Made by a program: the position numbers and the translations under genes | Part shown: positions 1 through 11,364 of the stretch, piece by piece | Layout of the letters: every line of letters begins with the position of its first letter | Position numbering within the stretch: the stretch's first letter is position 1 | The notes under the pieces: model-generated | The model's database searches: none | What the model was told of the DNA's origin: nothing | What the model saw: the letters and a program-made list of their open reading frames with translations, nothing else | NCBI GenBank assembly: GCA_018417955.1 | Contig: JACTVC010000038.1 | Span: 248,001-312,000, forward strand | Direction: 5' to 3' | Origin: Laccaria trichodermophora | Lineage: Eukaryota; Basidiomycota; Agaricomycetes; Agaricales; Hydnangiaceae | Length of the DNA stretch: 64,000 nucleotides

Positions 1-1953
1 TGATGTTGCCGCAAAACGGTAAGTCCCCACGTTTTCGCTTTCATCTGCAAGTAGGTTGAAACTGCAATCCCAGATAAACTAGCACATAAGCTCGAGGCTA
101 TCATCAGCTCATAGACTCTAATTTCTACATGTGCTACGTAAGTCCAACAGCTTTTTTTTTCACTTAAGTACGTCTCGAAAAAGTACTGTGTTCCGCGGAC
201 TCGTACACCGAGAGCGCACAAACCCCATGTGGATTACTTCGTTGCCTTCCTTCTTATCTCTCCTCATGATCCCTCTTGATGAGGATGCCTCATTGACGTT
301 CAAACGTTTCTAGATGCTTCATCGATAACGCATGTCTAAGCTCCAGCAAAGTATGTAAATCAGGAAACATACACCTTCACTCCGAAGAAGGGTGAGTTGA
401 ATTCAACGCTGTCCACTCCCCTCCCGTTTTTCTTGATGAAACCATCCGCGGATGTAAAGAGTAATCGTACTCGCGAGTCCGAGAGCGCAAAAACCCATGT
501 GGATTATTCCGTTGCCTTCCTTCTGATTCTACCTATCTTTTCGTTATTGCTTTTGTGATAGCTCCAGGCTAATCATCCCTCGATTTTCAGAGACTTGAGG
601 CAGAGGCACATTGTGTCCCGGCTTGACGTCATGTATTTTGTTGCTGTTGTGATTTGAGAGGCAGATATCAACGTCTGTCCCAAAAGCATAAATACTCTTC
701 GACCTCCATCTGGGCTTCATTTCACAGTACACAAGATTTTTTTTTGATGATGAAACCTTTCGCCCTCGAGGCGCGGCCCTTTGTTCCATCTACACTCGGT
801 TTCAGCTCTTCAACACACTTCTCTTTTCGCCAACTGTTATTTTAGTCAGAGCTGGCCTTGGCGTCAATCTCTTGTTGTCGCAACACATCCACCTTCTTGA
901 TACCCAAGTGTTTAAACTCAATGAAATGAAATACCTGCTCAAAATCTATTCGAGTGCTCGGTCATTAGTGCTCCGTGGACTCCTGGGCGATGGATGGCCT
1001 GCGCCGATCAGTGATAATGATAAATCTACATCCGTTTCTTGATCCCTAGATTAACCCTGAATCCGATGCGACGCAGTAGGATTTCTGCGAAGTTTTTGCG
1101 GGACCCAAAAAGCCTAACGTGGAGCAGGCGTTGTTTGTAAAAATGACAGGAAGCTTTCATCTGCATTGGCACGTCCGTGGTTTTTCCGTGCCAACACGCA
1201 GATTTGTATTGGCCTTGGCCGCAGCATCTTCTATCTGTGGCACAAGACAGCGTTTTGAAGATTGTAAGGGAACTATGTCCCATATCTGGATAGACAACGT
1301 CACATTCTAGTGTCCTACTGGCCGCTTTCCGCGAACAAAAATATTGACTCCGGTTCGTCATATCGAGCTGAACCGAAATTGTCAGCGAGGTGGTAGAATG
1401 TGTTCCACAAAAAACCCGTCCACCTGTCGGCGCTGTCGGGGCTACAAGCATCAAATAATGCTGACCGTCTTGCGAGATGGAATTAAAGGGAGTTACGTTT
1501 ACAACGGGGCCCAGTGATGACTCTATTTTGCAAAGGAGAAGTTGGAAGAGGTGGGAAGCGACAATGTCTACAGTCATAAAATAAATCCAGCTTGCATGGT
1601 CAATCTTGCACAACCCCAGATCTAGAAGCCGCATTATACCCCAAGATAACGTATGATTCGAAAGCAAACGATAGTCAGGGTGGCAGATGCGCTCAGGCAA
1701 ACGTACTAAAGAATGTCAAGATGCCATCGGGTGGTCACATAGCCAAACCGATGGAGTACGTTGGGAGTGTGTGTGTACAACAGCTGTGGAGCTGCACTTG
1801 CCAGAATCCGGCAGAAGCGTCCCAAGTCATCGCCATCGTTGTCCAAAGAAAGCAGAGCGATAGCCAACCCAAGAGCTAGAACAGGAGATACAACGCCATT
1901 ATATTTTGAGTAGGCAATAAAAGTCCTGAAAGAAAGTATTGTAAAAATACAAA
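1..1953. other. no gene recognised; short direct repeat
   Basis: No splice-consistent homologous frame was found. A minus-strand frame of 224 codons (1026-1700) is open but matches no family I know, and its composition is not clearly coding. The only structure seen is an imperfect direct repeat of about 47 bases (copies at 210-257 and 481-527). Confidence 0.5.
210..527. repeat. imperfect direct repeat, two copies
   Basis: Copies at 210-257 and 481-527 share the core CCCATGTGGATTA followed by CGTTGCCTTCCTTCT with a few substitutions and a one-base indel. They lie about 270 bases apart. Short exonic or promoter duplication is possible. No terminal inverted repeats or target-site duplications were seen. 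Confidence 0.6.
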
Positions 1954-3377
1954 TTAAAAAAGCTCCAGAAATTCATGTGGAAGACAGCTATCCAAGCTTT
2001 TTCTTTCGTAAAGCTTCAGCTCCCCATTGGAACAGACGAGAGTAAGCCGTCCTCGCTCCCCGTACTTGACTACCAGATCCTTGATTTTATCCAACGCCTT
2101 CCTCATCAGCTTCAAATCGGGCTGAATGATCTGCTCAACATTTTGTAGCTCGGGAGATGATAGTTTCCGCTTATTGACTTCAATGAAACGGCCGCGCTGG
2201 TGAACGGCGAGGAAGTGGTGCGCGGTCTGGGAGAAGAAAAGCTGTGGATAGGCTTCCTTCCAATCATAGAATTTTTGCCTAGCCTCCGAGCGAGTTGTCA
2301 ACTCAATAACAGCCGATGCAGACACGTAGCTTCCGCCTTTAACCACGGTTAAACCGTTCTTGGGAGAGGGAGAAGACTGATCTGAAGACGGCTGACTGGA
2401 CAAACTGACCCCAGAAAGTGATTGGGCAAGTTCGTCGATGCTGGAGATACTCTTTCGTGGGTAGGATTTTGCGGGAGGCGGAAAACATGCATCAACCTCA
2501 AACCGAACGACCATTTTCAAACCACTGAGGTCCTAGGGGACAATAAGCATTCCGGTCGACAGCAGTGGGTATTTGGAACTTACGTAGGTCACAATGCGAT
2601 GATGCCCTGTGCTATTCTTGCAGCCCGGCGCAGGAGTGGTGGATTCTTTTTCAAAGCTGAATCCAAAAGTCCGCCCATCAAATTGTTCTCTAGTGCACTT
2701 TTCCCAGCGATTGAAAAGAACCGTCTTTTCTCCAGCGAGTTGCATATCGATCCTAAAATCTTTCACTTCCTTCTGACCAATCCACCTCGTCAATTTTCTT
2801 AGCCCGTTTCGATCAGTAACGAAATCGACGGAGGACCAATCGAAAGGAGGGTTCCCTTCATCTTCTGTTTTCTTGTTGGCGGCGACGACCAATGGAAGAA
2901 GGACGGCAGACGGCATGCGGAAACCGTTTTGATCACGAAACATGAGGCCGATGTCTGGTTGGACGTTGTAGGGTGTACTCCTATTTAGCCACTGGGGCGG
3001 AGAACCTATCGACGACGTTAGTGTTTCTCCTAGCAGGAGGAAAGTAGGACATGCATACCAGGCACAATGATAGTGGGCGTTGCATCAGTGGTCCAGTTGT
3101 AAGAACCGATGAAGTCATAATCAGTAATTTTGATGTCCTCATCTTCATCCCCTGGCAGAGGAATTGTTATGGTTTGTAACGGCGTAGTATGTAAGCCCTC
3201 CAGTATGTCGCGATCCGGCGGTAGAGTATTGGGAGGTGTAGACAACCTGTAAGAATTGGGCGATACAGTGGAGTATGGCCGTCCCCGTGCAGCACGACCA
3301 TCAGGAATGCGGGGACGCGCACTGGGAGTCGGATTTGAAGTGTTTCGCCATGAAGACCTCATAGGTGGAGCAGACAT
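1954..3377 (-). CDS. conserved fungal protein of unknown function
   Basis: Three exons (3377-3059, 3005-2584, 2532-1954) join in phase to 439 codons. After a low-complexity Ser/Pro/Arg N-terminus the frame shows IGSYNWT, then PTIIVPGSPPQW, QPDIGLMFRDQNGFRMP, TGHHRIVTYDLSGLK and VVRFEVDACFP. This motif order belongs to a widespread fungal family that ascomycete annotations often label geranylgeranyl pyrophosphate synthetase. No DDxxD prenyltransferase motif is visible, so that label looks unsupported and I give no activity. ATG 3377 is preferred over an ATG five codons upstream because it begins a compact MSAPP start. The gene diverges from HIS1 across about 600 bases. The final exon contains a charged Lys-rich stretch. 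The splice model is firm; the function is unknown. Confidence 0.72.
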
Positions 3378-3978
3378 GAGGGAGATGAGCACACATTCGG
3401 CTTCGCAGGGGTTTATAAGGGTTGATAAGGCCCAACACTAATCCTCGAGCGCCTCTATAACGTGGAAGGTGCACATTGAGTGGACGATAAGAAGCGCATT
3501 CGCTGGGTCTCGTGGTACTTGCGAGTCACTCCTTGCGTAAATCAGAGCCACTTGAGACTGAGTCTAGATTCGTGAGAGCCCCTAGGTACCGCAAGCGCTT
3601 CCACAAGAGCCAAAATGACAACGCAGCTGACTCGCAAAATGGCGCTCTTGCAGCCTCCAAAACTTCGGAACGAGTCAGAATTCGTTTGAATTTGAGAGAG
3701 AGACTTCGTTGAAAGGGAAAAATCCACGACCGCTCACAAGAGGGCAAACCTGAGCCTGTGGAACGGGTGCATACAGGATAACTGCGATTTCGTGGTCCAG
3801 TCCTGGTGACAAGAGGCGGCAGTCGCCGGGCCGGTCGCGATGATGAAAAAATAACCAGATCTAGAATTTTAATCAAGTACTTCCATTATCTGCCAGACAC
3901 CGCGCACTTTTTCGCAACATAGACGCGGAAATTACTAGACGTGCGTTCTCAGAAGTCAGTTGACGGGCAATCTTCAGG
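3378..3978. promoter_or_regulatory. divergent intergenic region
   Basis: This stretch separates the starts of the minus-strand conserved protein and plus-strand HIS1, so it should carry both promoters. Open frames inside it (for example 3526-3876 minus) have no recognisable domain. No clear TATA box or Gcn4-type TGACTCA site was found. Confidence 0.4.
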
Positions 3979-5190
3979 ATGAGTATGTCGGTGTCACAAT
4001 CTCTATAGTTTCACTGACAACTTGTTACCGGCAGACCCAGAAACTCTAGACGGTCGATTGCTTTTCGCGATTCCGAAGAAAGGTGATTTCAAACAAGATC
4101 TTTCAGATGTGTGATAACACCTCACAGGAAGATTATACGAGAAGTGTTTGGCACTACTGGCTGGTGAGATCGCTTGCGATGTCATCTAATCATCATTTAT
4201 TTTGCTTCACAGGTGCGGATATCCAGTTCCGACGAAACAATAGATTAGATGTTTGTCTTGTTTTGAATCACCGCATCGCCTTGTATGTGATTGGACTGTC
4301 TTTCTCGCCCTCGCGACTGATCATTTCTCAGAGTTTTCCTTCCTGCAGCAGACATCCCCTCCTTCGTCGGCAAGGGCGATGTCGATCTCGGTATTACTGG
4401 TCACGATGTCATTTTAGAGTCGAACATGCAAGATCTGGTAACCGAAGAGCTGCGACTTGGTTTTGGAAAATGCTCGCTCCAAGTGCAAGTGCCAGAATGC
4501 TCATCCATCAAGACAGTAGATGATTTGGCTGGAAAACGTGTCGTTACCAGTTTCGAGGTTCTGGCCGGGAAATATTTTAGTGAGATCGACGATCGCCTGC
4601 AGCTCGTGGAAGGGACCCGCACCCAAATAGAATACGTTGGCGGCAGTGTTGAGGCTGCCTGCGCACTCGGCCTCGCAGACGGTATCGGTCAGTTCCCCCA
4701 CTCCGTGAAAGTTAAACTCTTACTTACTTTTCAAAAATTTCGCAGTTGACCTCGTCGGTGAGAGAAATTTATCCACTTCATTTGAACCAAACTCACACGC
4801 GATACAGAATCCGGTGACACAATGCGAGCCGCTGGGTTGCACGCAATCGCAACTGTTCTTGAAACGGAAGCGGTTCTCATCAAATCTAGCGTACCCAAGC
4901 ACCCTCACTTGACCCCTCTTATCAATGTTATTGCAAAGCGAATCGCGGGCGTCATCGCCGCAGGCAAGTATGTAGTTTGCGAGTACAACATTTCCCGCGA
5001 CAATCTGACAGCCGCTGTCATTATTACACCTGGCCGGAGAGCACCAACCATCAGCCGACTGGAAGAGGAGAATTGGGTGGCCGTCAGCAGTATGGTGGAG
5101 AAAAACAAATGCGCCCAAGTGATGGATGAACTTGTCAAGATCGGTGCTGAGGACATCCTGATTTTCAACCTCGACAACTGTAGAGTTTGA
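3979..5190 (+). CDS. HIS1: ATP phosphoribosyltransferase (histidine step 1)
   Basis: HisG-type enzyme that joins ATP and PRPP to start histidine synthesis in the cytosol. Exons are about 4009-4082, 4128-4163, 4213-4282, 4332-4687, 4746-4757 and 4808-5190, all in phase. Visible motifs are LDGRLLFAIPKKGRLYEKC, FRRNNRLDV, VDLGITGHDVILES and EYVGGSVEAAC for the catalytic lobes, then a C-terminal ACT-like regulatory domain of about 75 residues ending in LIFNLDNCRV. Exon 5 is only 12 bases. The start is unresolved: the conserved frame (YSFTDNLLP) reads back to a TGA overlapping ATG 3979 with no ATG of its own. Reaching ATG 3979 would need an intron of about 22-26 bases, which is implausible, or a one-base shift. 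The identity is certain; the first codons are not. Confidence 0.88.
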
Positions 5191-5690
5191 CTGAATAATC
5201 AGTTGGTGCCGCGAATCCGCTGGAGAATGACATTGCGACTTACATGCATGGGTGACCGTTCTCCACTTGAGGCCAGCTGCTCCCTTATCAGCTCATCGGT
5301 TTTAGAAAAGTGCACAATGTGAGATTGAATCCACATGAACAATCACAATAGCCATCTCCTACCCCCAATCAGAACTTACATTCTCCCAACGATCATTCCC
5401 TCTCGACAACACACTGCCCACATCCTCCACTCTTGGGTCGTCGAATACTCTTGTAAGAGTTAGATGAGCATCCAGCCAGTAACACCAACGTCGATTGCCG
5501 ACTATGCGACCTTGACTGCCACATTACGCTACCTGCTCCTTTACCTCGAACTCCATGTGTTCATGTTTCCGAACGCATTGTATGATGACCAAATTACATC
5601 CCAGCTATCCCAATGTCCGGCTTCTGCCTACAAGGCAGGTGTAAATTTTTGTATTCAAACCTAAGAGAACTGAGCGTTCTCCACAGCATT
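5191..5690. other. intergenic, nothing recognised
   Basis: This is downstream of HIS1 and upstream of a decayed protease fragment. No domain, RNA gene or repeat was recognised. Confidence 0.5.
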
Positions 5691-6265
5691 AAAACGAACA
5701 TTCTATCTCACCTCGCGATATTTCTCCTGTTCGCACTTCTTGCCGTGTGCGCCTGCGTTACAGTTGCAGTTCCATCTCCAGTACACCTCGCTCGACTAGA
5801 AAATTGGAGTCCCACAAGGATTTTCCCTTGCGGTTTGGTTTGTCGGAGTAAAATGTGCACCACTCGGAACAAATTTTGCTGGGAATTTCTCATACTGAAT
5901 CCACGGCCTACGGTCAGCATTACACGCCCGCGAAAGTCTTAGGCACGTTCATTTCTAGCTGACAGTCCGTCGCCGCGGTTACCTGTCGAAACTGGGTTCT
6001 CTCCTGACTGCCAGCGTCCCGCGATAAACAAAGGCTGGATGAAGCTCAACGCCGCAGTCGCCCAAGATGAGAGGCTCCTCGACAGAGTTAACACTGAATA
6101 CCATGTTTATGCTCATTCTTTCGGCGATGAACAATTTGGTCTGTTGTCAACGTCAGAATAGACTTTAGATCTGATATATATATTTTCTGTAAGATGCCAG
6201 AATTATTCCGTACCAGGCCATGTCGAACCCCACATTGACCTCATCAGGCCTACCGTTCGTTTCAA
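5691..6265 (+). pseudogene. decayed sedolisin prodomain (tandem copy)
   Basis: Broken frames align with the prodomain of the sedolisin gene just downstream. A signal-like segment LAIFLLFALLAVCACVTV (about 5707-5770) is followed, in shifting frames, by HTESTAYGQHYTPAKVL (like HPDSPGYGKHWSATDLV), INKGWMKLNA (like INRGWIHFNA), TEYHVYAHSFGDEQFG and VEPHIDLIRPTVRFNH. A stretch matching the downstream gene's intron sits after GDEQFG, which indicates DNA-level duplication rather than a retrocopy. Nothing of the catalytic domain is present here. Frameshifts and stops rule out a product. Confidence 0.7.
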
Positions 6266-6689
6266 CCACGTATAGGCGGTTTACTAGGGTCGTCTCGAGA
6301 AAGTTTGCCGGGTTTAACTCGTTGCTGGCAAATAGTTGAGGACGAGAGAGCCACGTGACATTAATGTCTTACTTCAACAGTTTTGCGCTTGCTGCAACCT
6401 CTACCAATACTAGACGCGGAAAGCGCGTTTCTTGCCCCGCTATCTTGATCTTTGCAGAAGATGAATCAGGGAAATGCCGGTTTCTCGAAGGAGTATTGTG
6501 AACTTCGATGTGAGTACTCTTGCAGTGGCTTGTACAACGATGACGAGCCCGACGCAGGCGGCCTCCATTTAAAAATTATTATTATCCGCCGGAAGCCAAG
6601 GATCGCATATAGATGCCTTCTCCTCACGTTCGCATCGACCTTGATCCAGCCCACCGTACTTTCCCCTTGCTTCCCCCACCTCCTGCGAG

Positions 6690-9440
6690 TACTGTTCATT
6701 TGTGGCCTCGCTTTTGCCCTTCCTTCGCCCTCCGACCATGTTGTTTTTGAACGGAGGCAGGTAGAACCCCATGGCTGGGTCCAAGCTCGTCGATTGGAGG
6801 TTGACTTTCTGTTGCCGATGCGCTTCGGGTTAATACAGAACAATTTGGATCACTTGGACGACTTGCTTATGGCTGTATCTCATCCCGATTCGCCGGGTTA
6901 TGGTAAACACTGGTCGGCGACCGACCTCGTCGATAAATTCAGGCCAACCACTCATACGATTGAGGAGGTCGTTCGTTGGCTTGTAGGCTCTGGCATCCAT
7001 CGTGATCGTCTAGCCCTCTCTATCAATAGAGGGTGGATTCATTTCAACGCCACCACTGCGGAGGTTGAGGAACTTCTTAAGACAGAATACTACGTCTTTA
7101 CCCGTGAGGATTCTGGCGACGAACAAATCGGTGCGAATCTACCGCCGACTATCATATACCCTAATTTATTCGTTTCTAACCATCAAGGCTGTCAAAGTTA
7201 TTCAATTCCTGCTCGTATGGAAAAACACATTGACCTAATTATGCCCACCGTTCATTTTAATAACCTACCTTCCCTAATGGTCTAGCGCAAGCGTACTGGC
7301 GGACTCGGCGCTCTGGAATCCCAGCCAGGTCCTCATAGAGTGGAAGAAGAGGTTACGATTACTCCCACTTTGGCCAAATGCGATAAGTTGACAACGATAG
7401 AATGTCTCCGCGCGCTTTATAACATTGATTACACACCTTTCGCCACAAAGAAAAATTCTTTTGGGATTGGTTAGTTTTGCAAATTTCATGTCTCTGACAA
7501 CCTTTAAACACGATTCCCCATAGTGGAGTTTACGCCCCAGACCTATGTCGGTGGTGATCTTGATTTATTCTTCAAGTATGATTTTATCTTTCTAATCTAC
7601 ACAGACTGACCTCTTCCTGCAGAAACTTTTCCTCTACACAAGTTGGTACCCGCCCCCAGCTCGTCTCCATAGATGGAGGTTAGTTCACCTGCAACCTTCC
7701 TTCCTTTAACAGCTCTAAGGCCGCTTTTATGTTGACTTGTTAAAAAAGGTGGATTGCAAACCGATCCGTCGAAGCAAGGTTTTGGGTACGCTGGGGAAAG
7801 CAATCTCGACCTCCAGTACGCCATGGGTCTTACAAATCCACAAGCGATCACTCTACTACAAACTGGTGACGATGTGATAGGTTCGTTTTGGTTCTCATTT
7901 ATCATCCGATGTTCAAACAGGCCCATTAGGCGGTTCATTCAACACCTGGATTGATGCGGTGGACAAGGCATACTGCGCACTCAATGACCCCGTTCTGGTA
8001 GGAAGTTTCTCTGTAGCGTCACCATTATCAGCAAGGTCTCAGTTTGTGGTAGGACCCCGTTTATCCGGATCCCATCGGCTACAACTGTGCGTTTTAAGCC
8101 CCCATCTCAAACCCGGAAACTTTGCTCAAAGTTGTGACCATAGACCCTCCCTCATGCGGTGTACTTTCACCCCCCAAAGTGGTTTCCATTTCTTACGGTC
8201 AGGATGAGGCGTCTGTGACTAATCGATATGCCAATCGACAATGCAATGAATACGCGAAGGTCAGTAGTCAAACTGCAATATGGCCCTTGCCTGACGATAT
8301 GATGGTTCACAGCTTGGCATGATGGGAACATCCGTATTCTACAGCAGTGGTGACTATGGCGTCGCAGGAAATGATGGCAATTGTTTATTCACGCACTGTG
8401 GATAATCTTACACTCACTCGTCATTATCCATCTCATATTTGGGTAGATCCATCTGATTCAGGCCCAATGGGCAAGGTTTCGTTTCCCGCAAGTTTTCTCC
8501 TTTACACAGTGTTTCTTTGGGTTTCCCGTTGATATACGGTGCCCCTTAGTCTGTGTGTCCCTACGTCACTTCTGTCGGAGCAACTCAAATCAACAATGGA
8601 TCCACCGTCCATGATCCCGAAAGCGCCTGCCAGCGAATTATTTACTTCGATGGAGGATTTTCCAACATATTCTCGTACGTTCCTTTGTTTTCTTTTGGAT
8701 AGCAATTCAACCAGTTTCCAGGGTTCCTAAATACCAATCTGCCGCCGTCCAAACTTTCATGACGAACCATACACCGCCATATCCAAGTTCACTCTATAAC
8801 AATGATAGCAAGTCGCGCGGCTTCCCAGATGTCTCTGCCAATGGGTATGTCTTGCGGCCTGTTTTCTTGTGTCCGGTCGTTGACAAATATATTTTTAAGG
8901 GCAAACTATGTGATTGGTAATGTACCACCTGCCTTTTTTTTTTTTCAGAATCTGAAATCACTACGTATCAAGCGATTGGCGGAAAATTTGCCACTGTTTA
9001 TGGCACTTCAGCGTCGTCGCCCGTCTTCGCCTCTATGATCTCCTTGATCAATGATGCTCGGCTGGCTCAGGGCAAGAACTCTGTCGGTTTCATAAATCCT
9101 ACGGTAAATGTTGATTCATGGCTTCAAAATAATCATTCTGAATGACGCTGGCGTTCGTAGCTTTATAGTGACAAGTTTAAGTCCGCATTCAACGACATCA
9201 CTACGGGTGGTAACCCCGGTTGCGGTTCGACATTACTGCTCCCTTTCATCGCTGGCCCTAACGCTCTTCCCTGTGTTAGGCACTAAGGGTTTCAATGCGA
9301 CAGTTGGATGGGATCCTGATACAGGTGCGAACCCCTTACTGCGAACCTCTTGACAGTAGATATTGATGACCAGTCGAATTATAGGTCTTGGTACACCCAA
9401 GTTCCCAGAACTACTCGCTCAGTTCTTATCGCTCCCTTAG
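6690..9440 (+). pseudogene. sedolisin (S53, tripeptidyl-peptidase-like), probably degenerate
   Basis: Secreted acid serine protease of the sedolisin/TPP1 family. Exons run about 6690-7130, 7188-7469, 7524-7575, 7623-7678, 7749-7880, 7921-7997, 8053-8086, 8144-8259, 8313-8397, then 8550-8674, 8722-8844, 8900-8916, 8949-9103, 9161-9224, 9280-9324 and 9385-9440. The prodomain carries HPDSPGYGKHW. The catalytic Glu/Asp pair is in GESNLDLQY, the oxyanion Asp in SSGDYGVAGN, and the Ser in GTSASSP. The end, GWDPDTGLGTPKFPELL, is typical. Three problems suggest decay: the signal peptide (RVLFICGLAFALP) is preceded by CTG where ATG is expected; an in-frame TAG lies at 7283-7285; and frames around 8397-8550 do not join through canonical introns. 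An unusual 36-base intron could remove the TAG. Family certain, functionality doubtful. Confidence 0.75.
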
Positions 9441-10412
9441 ATTGGAACGTTGTTTCAGTAGCTCGGCGCTCTGGTGTATATACATGCACCTCTACGGCTG
9501 ATTTGAACTCAATCAAGTCCCGCCCTCAATACTATCAGTCGCTTTCGTCGCAATCAACACCTAGCTGACGTTAGATTCACAGCGACGGCTCAAGGGTTGT
9601 TGCAATCGCTGGCGAGTCTGGTCAGCTATATCGCCAGTTCATCAACTTAGTTGGCGTATTCATTCCCGAGGACTCTTGTCTCTTGTTCACCTTCGCAGTT
9701 GTCTCTTGGTCACCTTCGCGTCGTATGCGCCAAAGATCTTGAACATGGGATAGCTCTTGATACATGCACTCGTTCTGTAATGCCCTTCGTTCTCGTCTGT
9801 GCTGCTCCGAGGATCAATGGCATGATCCGGCAGGACGTGTGCACATGTTGAAGATGTTGGGAAGCGTAGGTAGCGGCGTAATGAGACTCGATACCATATG
9901 GTCCATATCGGCTTCTCAACAAACCTGCTAGATGCTACAATGAGTGGAGGAATCTTGATTGCTCTACAACCTACAAATTGGCATTCGGAAGTAGTCGACA
10001 TAGTACAAGCACCTAACTAGTTGTAAAGTAAAGATACTTGACAATGCCGGAAAATATGTCCTGGGGTAATTGATTTGAAATCTCACTCGAGAGTAAAACT
10101 CTCAAGCATAAAAAAGATAACCATGCGGCGTCACGAAGACGGAGCAAGTAGTGATCCCTTCTTTGCAAAATGCCTACAACGTAGACAAATCACTCATAAC
10201 GAGCCCTGCACAAGGCAAGACCGATAACCTATCCGGGAAAGTCAGAACGACGAACCCGATGTATGTTTCTACAATTCTCGCGATCCAGCCAAAAGTGATA
10301 TGGCGGAAAGACGGTCCTCAACGACACGAACTTCATGTCGGAATAATCAATGGCGAGTCATTGGCCAAATGACATGCCTTCTCAATGTGGGACATCGGAT
10401 TGCAATGCCCAC
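9441..10412. other. intergenic, nothing recognised
   Basis: No splice-consistent coding frame, RNA gene or repeat was found between the sedolisin stop and the unassigned minus-strand gene. Short frames on both strands lack recognisable motifs. Confidence 0.5.
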
Positions 10413-11110
10413 TTATAATTGCGCCAGGCCCTCCCAGGGACGAGGCATTAGATGTATACCGTCTGTAAGCAAAGTATCAGCGGGTGAAGGATGCAATGGG
10501 ACTAAGAGGCGAGGGACGTACGATGGTTTGTACTTCACCATCAACTTGCACCAGCCCTCCTAGGGACAAGGCATTCTGTATACCATCTGAGAGCACAATG
10601 TCAGCGGGTGAAGAATGGAGTGGGAGATAGGGGAAGGGACGTACGTACGACGGCTTGTACTTCGCCATCAACAACCAACACAAGACGCAGATCGGCAGGC
10701 GCTCTGGTGACCGCATATCGCCTCAGACTCTGCTGAATGGCGCGGCCCTCAATGTCCGCCCTGGATTATCTAATCAACGAGACGAGCGTGCGGGATGGTG
10801 GGCTGACATACCAAAAGACGAATGCCTCTGGTCCAACCACGAAGCCACTGCCTGACCCAGACAAAAATCCTACGAAGAGATGTCAGTAAGCCTGCTCGCC
10901 ACTGGTAAAGAAAGTCTTTACCCTTTTGCTGTTTGCTCTTGGTAGTTGGGGAAAGGGGCTCCAAAGGGATGAGATTCACAGTTTCCGCCTTATAAGTGCG
11001 GCATGAGGGCAGGTTTCCGGCGTGTTCCGTTCCGTTCCTTGATTTTTCATCAATATGACGTTTACGTTTTCCCAATTTATCACCCGATCCAAACCCGATC
11101 AGCAGGTACT
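10413..11110 (-). CDS. unrecognised gene with a duplicated exon-intron unit
   Basis: I do not recognise this family. On the minus strand a chain of exons joins in phase: up to about 10921 (TYKAETVNLIPLEPLSP), then GSGSGFVVGPEAFVFW, then ADIEGRAIQQSLRRYAV and LRLVLVVDGEVQAVV, then an exon ending LVQVDGEVQTIV, then a tail ending at the stop at 10413. Introns use GTAAAG, GTATGT and GTACGT donors. The last two VDGEVQ exons and their introns are a tandem duplication. No start codon was found; the upstream frame GKRKRHIDEKSRNG lacks an ATG. The valine-rich segment suggests a folded beta domain, but that is only inference. It may be a real lineage-specific gene or a decaying one. Confidence 0.35.
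10423..10670. repeat. tandem duplication, two units of about 123 bases
   Basis: Unit 1 (about 10423-10541) and unit 2 (about 10545-10670) share CAGCCCTCC..GGGAC.AGGCAT, then GTATACC.TCTG, CAGCGGGTGAAG and GGGACGTACG, then TTGTACTTC.CCATCAAC. On the minus strand each unit holds one exon (with VDGEVQ) plus its intron, so the duplication copied a whole exon-intron module. Divergence of roughly 15-20 percent by eye suggests it is not very recent. Confidence 0.75.
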
Positions 11111-11364
11111 TCAAGCACTCAACTCTCTAAGCCTATCGACAACTGCTACTTTTACACGAGTATATTCTGGAGCGGTCGAAATGAGGAACAACTAGACGGC
11201 GGAGCTAGACTTCCATGGTTGAAAAGTAGGGTACGACCTCCTAAACCTAATTATTGGAAAATATCATGGTCTTGAGACTGTGAATGCCGTGGTATATGTT
11301 TCGTCCTGAGGATAGCTAAGAGTGTCAAACTGGGAGTTCCAAGAATAACATATAAATTACTTGC

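Noticed and set aside
1026..1700. Open frame of 224 codons on the minus strand
   Set aside because: No recognisable domain, composition unlike the real proteins nearby, and adjacent sequence gives competing frames with stops; probably chance.
3526..3876. 116-codon frame on the minus strand between two divergent starts
   Set aside because: No homology by eye, overlaps an expected promoter, and a second overlapping frame of similar quality exists.
3983..4008. 26-base intron (GTATGT..TATAG) at the HIS1 start
   Set aside because: Too short for splicing in this genome, where introns run about 45-65 bases, and it does not restore the frame.
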